DNA of 5,028 nucleotides from Gulosibacter massiliensis (GTDB taxonomy: Bacteria > Actinomycetota > Actinomycetes > Actinomycetales > Microbacteriaceae), in assembly GCA_945901035.1 (NCBI GenBank), contig CAMDKN010000101.1, positions 1-5,028 of the forward strand, written 5' to 3'. The translations under genes were made by a program, and so were the position numbers. Of the stretch, positions 1 through 4,543 are shown in pieces. Numbering within the stretch: the stretch's first letter is position 1; the number at the start of each line of letters is the position of its first letter. The notes below the pieces were generated by a model. It saw nothing but the letters and a program-made list of their open reading frames with translations. It searched no databases and was not told the origin of the DNA.

Positions 1-525
1 CGCGAGTGCGGCGGGCCTGACGTCGAATCGTTCGGCGACCCCGGCGCAATCCTGTCCCGCATCATCCCGCTCGAGCGTCCGAAGAAAACCAACGGCAAGG
101 TCGCGTTCATCCGCCACTTCACGCACAACAGTCTGCCGATGCGCCTTCCCGACAATTTCGAGGAACTGTCGGTGCTCCTGTCGTCCCCGAACAAGATCGC
201 CGAGTTCCTCGGTGACCTCGTCCGATTCGATCGGGTCGTCACGAGCGCGATGCACGTGTTCATCGTCTGTCAGTCCTACGGCATTCCCTGTTCGCTCGTG
301 ACCTTCGAGGGTTTCGAAGACGCGGTGCACGGATCGGGTTTGAAGTACGGCGACTACGCGATGGGAGTGGGGCTCGAGACGATCAGCCCCATTGCGGTTC
401 CGCTCGACCTGCGCAAGTATTCATTTGCCAACATCGAGCGCGACGACGTCGTGAGCGAAGCCAAGAAGGATGAAATCATCGACGCCATCAATCGCGGTCT
501 GACTGCGCTCGACAGTCTGCGATAG
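1..525 (+). CDS. Polysaccharide pyruvyl transferase-like protein, C-terminal part (5' end outside window)
   Basis: The frame is open from base 1 to TAG at 523-525, giving 174 visible residues; the true start lies upstream. Members of this family transfer pyruvyl (ketal) groups from phosphoenolpyruvate to sugars of surface polysaccharides in the cytoplasm. The match rests on the C-terminal half: a FGDPGAIL segment (visible residues 11-18), a strand-helix stretch SAMHVFIVCQSYGIPC (82-97) that corresponds to the family's 'S.R.HG...A...GIP' region, and HGSGLKYGDYAMGVGL (110-125), like the K-x-x-D-Y motif near the end of these proteins. The next gene starts 4 nt after the stop and a glycosyltransferase follows, which supports a role in surface glycan synthesis. 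Substrate and exact reaction cannot be told. The family call is from recalled motifs, and a related GT-B-fold enzyme with another activity is possible. Confidence 0.7.
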   Translation, partial: RECGGPDVESFGDPGAILSRIIPLERPKKTNGKVAFIRHFTHNSLPMRLPDNFEELSVLLSSPNKIAEFLGDLVRFDRVVTSAMHVFIVCQSYGIPCSLVTFEGFEDAVHGSGLKYGDYAMGVGLETISPIAVPLDLRKYSFANIERDDVVSEAKKDEIIDAINRGLTALDSLR

Positions 526-529
526 TCCC

Positions 530-1300
530 ATGATTTTTCTCGTGGCGGAGTTCCGGTCGGCGATGGCTGACCTCTTCCGCACACGTCGCGATTTCTGGGT
601 CGTCGCGGGACTCGTCCTGTTCGGTGCGCTGGTGTCGGCCGCCGAACTGCTCGCGGCCCAACTGTTTTCGATCATCATCATTCCCGGCGAGGGCCCGGCC
701 CGTTCGACCAACGACACAATCTGGCTCGCCGTCGCGTTCTTGGTCGTGTTCGGTGGACTGCGCGTTCTCAACTTCGGTCAGAGCCTGTACCGGGTCAACG
801 TGTTCGAAAAGGCTTTCCAGGGAACCTCGGCGTCTCGCGCGGGGGAATCCTGGCGGTGGGCGACGGCGATGGAACTCACGTCGATCCTGTCGATGTCAGC
901 GCGAATCGTCGTCGTGTCCGCCGCCCTCGTTCTGTTGTCGCCGCTGTTCGCCGCCGCCAACGCCCTGATTGCTCTCGTTGTCCTGCAGATGTTCGGAATG
1001 ACGCTTCGCCGTCAACTCGTGACGCAACAGCGGTTTCGGGAACAACAATTGGCGAAGGATCCCGCGTCGAGTGCCGACAAGGTGCGCGCCCGAATCAAGG
1101 CGGGTGAGTTGGGTGCCTTGCTCGCGAGTGTCGGCGTCATGATTCTGATGGCGGTCCTGATCGCGCTGACCATTCTGGGCGAAATCCCGGCGGGTGCCGC
1201 GCTCGTGTCGTTCCTCGCAGTGCGGATGATCGGTCAAATGTATTCGGGTATCTCGACCGGATTGATGCGGTTCGCCCGCGCGCGAGTGAACAGTGATTAG
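530..1300 (+). CDS. Six-helix membrane protein resembling an ABC-exporter transmembrane domain, no ATPase domain
   Basis: This 256-residue protein has about six hydrophobic helices (roughly residues 23-50, 64-80, 119-140, 141-157, 195-217 and 219-242). They are arranged in pairs, with a long polar stretch (160-193) between the fourth and fifth. That spacing, plus the GEIPAGAALVSFLAVRM segment (217-233) and a final MRFARARVNSD, resembles the end of helices 5-6 of exporter-type ABC membrane domains just before the linker to the nucleotide-binding domain. No Walker A, signature or Walker B motif exists here or in the rest of the window. The gene starts 4 nt after the pyruvyl transferase-like gene and overlaps the glycosyltransferase gene by 8 nt, so it is very likely co-transcribed and translationally coupled. 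ATG 530 has no clear Shine-Dalgarno; GTG at codon 5 or ATG at codon 12 are alternatives. The coding call is strong, but the ABC-like assignment is an inference. It could be an unrelated polytopic protein. Confidence 0.8.
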   Translation: MIFLVAEFRSAMADLFRTRRDFWVVAGLVLFGALVSAAELLAAQLFSIIIIPGEGPARSTNDTIWLAVAFLVVFGGLRVLNFGQSLYRVNVFEKAFQGTSASRAGESWRWATAMELTSILSMSARIVVVSAALVLLSPLFAAANALIALVVLQMFGMTLRRQLVTQQRFREQQLAKDPASSADKVRARIKAGELGALLASVGVMILMAVLIALTILGEIPAGAALVSFLAVRMIGQMYSGISTGLMRFARARVNSD

Positions 1301-2054
1301 GCCGGCGCTCACGATCGCGTATTCGGTGGTGTCCGACGGTCTCGCGCGAATCGAGTTGCCCCCGGCAAGCCCCTCCACCGAGATTCTGGTGATCGTGCAG
1401 GGCGACAAAGTCGCTAAGCCGAAGCGTAAGGACGTACGCGTCATCCACTTGGCGTCGTACGGCGTGGCGGTGAGCCGCAACGCGGCCATTCGCGAAGCGA
1501 CCGGCGAGGTGCTCGTGTTCGGCGAAGAGGACGTGACCTGGTTGCCGAGCGGGATCGCCGAGGTGCTCGCAACCTTCGACGACAACCCGCGGCTCGCGGT
1601 GTTGCTCGGACGGGCTCAGGACGAAACGGGGGAACTGCGCAAGCGCTATCCCGCGATTCGCGAACCGGCGACGGTCTGGAACTCGGGGCGGGTGGGCACC
1701 ATCGAGTTGGCCGTCCGCACCGACGCGATTCGAAACGCGGGGGTGTCGTTCGACGAGAACTTCGGTGCGGGCACCGACAACTTCCTGGGCGACGAATACA
1801 TCTTTGTCGCCGACGCGAACACGGCACGGTTGAAGTGCGAATATTTCCCCGTCACCTTCAGCCAGCACCCGAAAGACTCGTCGGGCACGCGTTTCGGAAC
1901 CGACGCCGACGCGCGGGCACGCTCGCGCGTGTTCGATCGCGTGTTCGGTTGGTTCGCGCCGGTACCCCGTGCGCTGCTGTGGCTGCGAAATCCCGTCCGA
2001 TTCGGGTCGCTCGTCCGTGGGTTGCGGTTCGTTACCGGCGCTTTTCCCAGATAG
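1293..2054 (+). CDS. Glycosyltransferase family 2 (GT-A fold) protein
   Basis: This 253-residue protein has the order of a GT2 enzyme, which moves a sugar from a nucleotide-sugar donor to a glycan or lipid acceptor. An N-terminal strand TIAYSVVSDG (residues 8-17) is followed by EILVIVQGD (30-38), the conserved GVAVSRNAAIREATGEVLVF (57-76), an acidic metal-site equivalent EED (78-80) in place of the usual DxD, and an acceptor-side segment FDENFGAG...GDEYIFVADA (153-175). No long C-terminal membrane helix is evident, so it is probably cytoplasmic or peripheral. The start is GTG 1293: an in-frame TGA at 1287-1289 blocks anything earlier, and the first strand is needed for the fold. The start lies 8 nt inside the preceding gene, suggesting coupling. 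The 3' end overlaps the convergent epimerase gene by 23 bp. The family call is good; the sugar and acceptor are unknown. Confidence 0.83.
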   Translation: MIRPALTIAYSVVSDGLARIELPPASPSTEILVIVQGDKVAKPKRKDVRVIHLASYGVAVSRNAAIREATGEVLVFGEEDVTWLPSGIAEVLATFDDNPRLAVLLGRAQDETGELRKRYPAIREPATVWNSGRVGTIELAVRTDAIRNAGVSFDENFGAGTDNFLGDEYIFVADANTARLKCEYFPVTFSQHPKDSSGTRFGTDADARARSRVFDRVFGWFAPVPRALLWLRNPVRFGSLVRGLRFVTGAFPR

Positions 2055-2928
2055 CCCAGCGCAAGCCCGCGGGCATCTTTCGGTGCTCGAATCGGAAGCC
2101 GTCCTTCTCGAGAGCGGTCGGTGACACGTTCTGCGACCACAGCAAGAGTTCGCGTCCCGCTGCGCCCAACAGTCCGATGGCGAACGCGGGAATCACGAAC
2201 AGGTGTGGACGCCACATCAGGCGCGCGAGTTCGCGGGTGACGTCCTCGGACCTCGCTGGGGTCGGTCCGACCAGGTTGACGGGGCCGACCAGTTTCGAAT
2301 CGATGAGGTGCACGATGGCGTGAACATGGTCGCGAAGGCTGATCCACGGCCACCACTGACGGCCCGTTCCCACGCGCGCACCCGCGAACAACGAGGTGGC
2401 GAGCCGAAGCGGCGCGAGCGCACCGCCGTCGCCGAGAACAAGTCCTGTTCGAAGAAGCACGGTCCGACAGCGCGCGCCGCTCGCGTCGCGTTCCCAGGTT
2501 TCGACGACGTCCGCGAGAAAACCTTTTCCGCGCGCGCTCTTCTCATCAACCGCCTCATCGCCACGGTCGCCGTAAATCCCGACCGCTGAACCCGAGAGAA
2601 AGACTCGCGGGGCGACCTTGGCGGCGTTGATTGCGGTGACGAGGGTTGTGGTCGCCTCGTGCCGGGACGACACGATCGATGCGCGGACGGACCGCGTCCA
2701 GGGAATGCGCGAAATGCTCGCCCCCGACAGGTTGATCACCGCGTCGGCACCGGACAGCGCGGCCGCATCGAGGGTCCCGGACTGTGGGTCCCACGAGACC
2801 TCGTCCGTACCCGCTGCGTCGCGGCGAACCAATCGCGTCACCGTCCACCCTGACTGGAGAAGTTCGGCGACGAGTGCTCGTCCGATGAATCCTGACGCTC
2901 CTGCGATAACAGCATGACGTCGAGCCAT
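2032..2928 (-). CDS. TIGR01777/SDR39U1-type NAD(P)-binding epimerase family protein
   Basis: This 298-residue protein has a complete extended-SDR layout. The Rossmann dinucleotide motif GASGFIG is at residues 10-16, INLSGASI at 65-72, the family-typical SGSAVGIYGDRGDE at 112-125, LRTGLVLG at 159-166, and WPWISLRDHVHAI at 193-205. A C-terminal block (about 247-295) with the VSPTALEKDGFRF stretch corresponds to the DUF1731 domain. Length fits the family (about 300). The Tyr of the usual YxxxK pair seems to be in YGDRG with no Lys four residues on, so catalysis may be non-standard; the family's reaction is not well defined. ATG 2928 is chosen because AGGAGG lies 6 nt upstream and the Rossmann strand starts at once, although the frame stays open upstream to 3525. 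It lies 26 nt behind the DUF4395 gene and is probably in its operon. A cytoplasmic location is expected. Confidence 0.9.
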   Translation of the reverse strand: MARRHAVIAGASGFIGRALVAELLQSGWTVTRLVRRDAAGTDEVSWDPQSGTLDAAALSGADAVINLSGASISRIPWTRSVRASIVSSRHEATTTLVTAINAAKVAPRVFLSGSAVGIYGDRGDEAVDEKSARGKGFLADVVETWERDASGARCRTVLLRTGLVLGDGGALAPLRLATSLFAGARVGTGRQWWPWISLRDHVHAIVHLIDSKLVGPVNLVGPTPARSEDVTRELARLMWRPHLFVIPAFAIGLLGAAGRELLLWSQNVSPTALEKDGFRFEHRKMPAGLRWAIWEKRR

Positions 2929-2934
2929 GGCGCA

Positions 2935-2940
2935 CCTCCT
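2935..2940 (-). promoter_or_regulatory. Shine-Dalgarno of the epimerase gene
   Basis: On the minus strand AGGAGG is followed by 6 nt and then ATG 2928. It is a near-perfect anti-16S match and decides the start against upstream codons in the same open frame. Confidence 0.8.
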
Positions 2941-2951
2941 CGGTGCTGGGA

Positions 2952-2957
2952 AGTCTA
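2952..2957 (-). promoter_or_regulatory. Candidate internal -10 element (TAGACT) before the epimerase gene
   Basis: TAGACT fits the actinobacterial TANNNT -10 consensus, and its TAG is also the stop codon of the DUF4395 gene. A start about 6-7 nt downstream would give a leader of some 16-18 nt holding the AGGAGG. No convincing -35 is visible. The hexamer may be chance, because the gene can also be read from the operon promoter. Confidence 0.22.
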
Positions 2958-3476
2958 AATGCTGTGGTCGGTGCCGGGACGGCTGGTGCGGGGAGTGCCC
3001 GGCTTTTCCAACCCGAAGGTGATGCCGCGCTTGGCGAACAGCAGGTAGATCTCGCAACCGAGGCAGTACCCGAACGCCGCGTTGAGGAATGCCGCGACGA
3101 ATGCGACCGCGGCGGCTACGACGACCGCCGACGAGAAGCCGACGAGGTACAAGAACACGCCGATGATGGTGACGATGAATCCGACGGACTGCGCGAAGGT
3201 CGGTCCGGCCGGGCTCTCGACGAACGCGGGCGGCGACAAGCGGGGGCGAATGAACTTGGCGAAGAAGAGTCCGTAGGGGTGCTGTTGGACTCCGCCGACG
3301 GTTCCCCACAGGAAGATTCCCGACAGGATCACGAGCAGCAGGTAGCCGGGCGCGTCGGCGTTGATGGGGGCACCCACGAGTGGGACGGACAGGAACACGG
3401 TGACAAGAAGCGCGATCGCAGTGATGGTTGCTCCGAACCGCGGTCCGCGCGGGTCGATTCCAGCGGGTGAACTCAT
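2955..3476 (-). CDS. DUF4395 family membrane protein with a CxxC motif
   Basis: This 173-residue integral membrane protein begins with DPRGPRFGA (residues 8-16), the typical DUF4395 N-terminal signature. About four membrane helices follow (around 16-34, 44-62, 97-114 and 117-136), then FGYCLGCEIYLL (135-146), which carries the only cysteines, C138 and C141. The tail after residue 150 is polar. Length is usual for the family. The molecular function is not established. The closely spaced cysteine pair at the end of the last helix, together with a thioredoxin-like partner encoded just upstream, suggests thiol-disulfide or metal chemistry at the membrane. ATG 3476 is supported by AGGAG 8 nt upstream and by the ATGA overlap with the thioredoxin-like gene, so the two are translationally coupled. 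The epimerase gene follows after 26 nt. The family call is strong; the redox role is inference. Confidence 0.9.
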   Translation of the reverse strand: MSSPAGIDPRGPRFGATITAIALLVTVFLSVPLVGAPINADAPGYLLLVILSGIFLWGTVGGVQQHPYGLFFAKFIRPRLSPPAFVESPAGPTFAQSVGFIVTIIGVFLYLVGFSSAVVVAAAVAFVAAFLNAAFGYCLGCEIYLLFAKRGITFGLEKPGTPRTSRPGTDHSI

Positions 3477-3904
3477 ATGACTGTCTCCTCTGTTGTGGTG
3501 AAGGGTCGAGCGGGAATGTTGCCATCGATGGCGTTGATGAACACGTCGGCGGTCGCGATGCCGTTGATGCGCGCGCGAATTTCGCCGTCGGGGCTCACGA
3601 CCAGTGTGGTCGGTGTCGATCGGATGGACAGGCGGCTGGCGAGTTCGAGGTGTTCCACGGCGTCGAGGTCGCGGTACGCGACGTCGGACCGGAAGTTCGC
3701 GATCTGTTGGAGTCGCGGTTTGAGTTGTGCGCAGGGGGAACACATCTCGGTCGTGAACTGGATGAGCGTCGTCTTGCCCGCCTCGCGGTAGTCGAGCGAG
3801 ATGGTCGAGCCGCTCTGGGCGACGACGCGCCCCTGGCGGCTCTTCCAGACGAGACCGAGCAGCGTCGAAACACCGATCAGCCCCGCGACGATTCCGTACT
3901 CCAT
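3473..3904 (-). CDS. Membrane-anchored thioredoxin-like protein (CSPC)
   Basis: This 143-residue protein begins with a single hydrophobic helix (about residues 3-20), followed by KSRQGR. It is therefore probably an uncleaved anchor with the soluble domain in the cytoplasm by the positive-inside rule, though this orientation is inferred. A thioredoxin fold follows: strand TTLIQFTT (45-52), active site CSPC (55-58), the following helix with LKPRLQQIA, strand VAYRDLDA (75-82), and the cis-proline loop STPT (P98 next to T97). The second strand pair is LVVSPDGEIRARING. It should exchange thiols and disulfides with partner proteins, the DUF4395 product being the first candidate. ATG 3904 is the only usable start: the frame upstream has no ATG, GTG or TTG before TAA at 3956-3958. 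GGAGGA abuts the ATG and is too close to be a normal Shine-Dalgarno, so the transcript may be leaderless. It is the first gene of the minus-strand operon. Confidence 0.9.
   Translation of the reverse strand: MEYGIVAGLIGVSTLLGLVWKSRQGRVVAQSGSTISLDYREAGKTTLIQFTTEMCSPCAQLKPRLQQIANFRSDVAYRDLDAVEHLELASRLSIRSTPTTLVVSPDGEIRARINGIATADVFINAIDGNIPARPFTTTEETVI
3485..3489 (-). promoter_or_regulatory. Shine-Dalgarno of the DUF4395 gene
   Basis: The minus strand reads AGAGGAGA, with AGGAG placed 8 nt before ATG 3476. It lies inside the last codons of the thioredoxin-like gene, whose TGA overlaps the ATG, which favours translational coupling. Confidence 0.75.
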
Positions 3905-3910
3905 TCCTCC

Positions 3911-3916
3911 ACGGTA
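3911..3916 (-). promoter_or_regulatory. Candidate -10 element (TACCGT) of the thioredoxin-like operon
   Basis: The minus strand reads TACCGT, then six bases (GGAGGA), then ATG 3904. The hexamer fits TANNNT, and its distance would place transcription start at or within a base of the A of the ATG, as in leaderless actinobacterial genes. There is no good -35 at the expected place; TTCGCC at 3935-3940 is a weak match. Confidence 0.38.
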
Positions 3917-3953
3917 TGCGCGCGGCGGGGTTGTGGCGAATTGCGGTCGCCTT

Positions 3954-3965
3954 TGTTACGTAACA
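3954..3965. promoter_or_regulatory. Perfect 12-bp palindrome TGTTACGTAACA, putative operator
   Basis: The sequence equals its own reverse complement over all 12 bases and symmetry stops at the flanking pair (T 3953, C 3966). It stands out as A/T-containing in a GC-rich gap. Its centre is about 55 bp upstream of the thioredoxin-like ATG and about 89 bp upstream of the rrf2 ATG. A dimeric regulator could bind here; the adjacent Rrf2 protein is one candidate, but it does not match an Rrf2 site I can recall. Confidence 0.45.
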
Positions 3966-3971
3966 CTCCGA

Positions 3972-3985
3972 GGCGGGGCTCCGCC
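3972..3985. repeat. Short GC-rich inverted repeat (5-bp stem, 4-nt loop)
   Basis: GGCGG (3972-3976), loop GGCT, CCGCC (3981-3985). It lies between the palindrome and the rrf2 promoter region. No T-run follows on either strand, so it is not a classical terminator. At this base composition such a stem may be chance. Confidence 0.25.
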
Positions 3986-4036
3986 GCCCATTGTGCCCAG
4001 TGTCTGCGGAAATAGGGGAAAAGGCGATCGGTCGGG

Positions 4037-4042
4037 CAGAAT
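4037..4042 (+). promoter_or_regulatory. Candidate -10 element (CAGAAT) of the rrf2 gene
   Basis: CAGAAT is followed by six bases (GGGGGC) and then ATG 4049. It keeps the A at position 2 and T at position 6 of the -10 consensus and has the spacing expected of a leaderless gene. No convincing -35 is visible. Confidence 0.35.
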
Positions 4043-4048
4043 GGGGGC

Positions 4049-4534
4049 ATGTACATTTCGGCCCGGGTTGATTACGCGATGCGCGCACTGCTCGAATTGG
4101 CCGCGGCACAGCGCGAAAACCCGCGGGCGATGCTCAAGGGTGACGCAATCGCCGAAACCCACAACATCCCGACCAAGTTCCTCGTCGGCGTGCTGACGAC
4201 ACTGCGGACCGCCGGCATCCTCGCCAGCATGCGCGGACGGGACGGCGGGTTCCGACTCGCACGCCCCTCGGCCGACATCAGCGTCGCCGACGTGATGCGT
4301 GCTCTCGAAGGGCCTCTCGCCGAAGTGCGGGGGGAACGTCCGGAGGAGACCGAATACGCGGGCGCCGCGCTTCACTTGCGCGACGTCTGGATTGCGACGC
4401 GCGTTGCGCTTCGAACCGTCCTCGAAAACACGAGCCTGGCCGACATCGAATCGGGCAACCTGTCCACCGATGTCGCCCTGTTGCTCTCGGCGCCCGGCGC
4501 GTGGGCTCGGCGTGAGCGCCCCACCAATCGGTAG
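4049..4534 (+). CDS. Rrf2-family transcriptional regulator without cysteines
   Basis: This 161-residue protein starts with the family hallmark MYISARVDYAMRALLELA (residues 1-18). A winged helix-turn-helix follows: the recognition region HNIPTKFLVGVLTTLRTAGIL (38-58) and the wing SMRGRDGGFRLARP (60-73). The dimerisation helix includes GAALHLRDVWIATRVALRTVLE (105-126). Members bind DNA as dimers, and several sense Fe-S status, nitric oxide or cysteine. This protein has no cysteine at all, so it cannot use the three-cysteine Fe-S ligand set of IscR or NsrR. Its signal is unknown. ATG 4049 fits the normal family N-terminus exactly; there is no spaced Shine-Dalgarno. It is transcribed divergently from the thioredoxin-like operon and lies 9 nt upstream of thyX, so autoregulation and control of either neighbour are plausible. 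Confidence 0.92.
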   Translation: MYISARVDYAMRALLELAAAQRENPRAMLKGDAIAETHNIPTKFLVGVLTTLRTAGILASMRGRDGGFRLARPSADISVADVMRALEGPLAEVRGERPEETEYAGAALHLRDVWIATRVALRTVLENTSLADIESGNLSTDVALLLSAPGAWARRERPTNR

Positions 4535-4537
4535 GCT
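4532..4537 (+). promoter_or_regulatory. Candidate -10 element (TAGGCT) of thyX
   Basis: TAGGCT fits TANNNT, is followed by six bases (GGCGGA) and then ATG 4544. Its first three bases are the TAG stop codon of rrf2. The spacing predicts a leaderless thyX transcript in addition to, or instead of, read-through from rrf2. No clear -35 is seen inside rrf2. Confidence 0.38.
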
Positions 4538-4543
4538 GGCGGA

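Larger units (their letters stand above)
3905..4048. other. Divergent intergenic control region
   Basis: This 144-bp stretch separates the thioredoxin-like gene (minus) from the rrf2 gene (plus) and must hold both promoters. I see candidate -10 hexamers next to each start, a perfect palindrome, a small GC hairpin, and a GCCCA direct repeat (3986-3990 and 3995-3999, 9 bp apart). I see no small gene or clear -35 hexamer. Confidence 0.7.

Noticed and set aside
896..1868. Overlapping minus-strand open frames opposite the membrane protein and glycosyltransferase genes
   Set aside because: Composition is Arg/His/Pro/Asp-rich without domains or helices, no Shine-Dalgarno was seen, and the plus-strand frames carry clear family motifs.
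2065..2074. Palindrome GCCCGCGGGC followed by ATCTTTC, as a terminator after the glycosyltransferase gene
   Set aside because: With a real loop only about 3 bp of stem remain, there is no T-run, and it lies inside the epimerase coding sequence; likely codon-driven.
2203..2917. Plus-strand open frames opposite the epimerase gene
   Set aside because: They are shadows of a well-matched SDR protein and lack recognisable domains or ribosome binding sites.
2929..3525. Upstream extension of the epimerase frame by 199 codons
   Set aside because: The extension is Arg/Pro-rich shadow sequence across the DUF4395 gene; ATG 2928 has a strong Shine-Dalgarno and starts right at the Rossmann strand.
3477..4109. 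Upstream extension of the DUF4395 frame across the thioredoxin-like gene
   Set aside because: The extension has no hydrophobic or domain character; ATG 3476 has a good Shine-Dalgarno and the normal family N-terminus.
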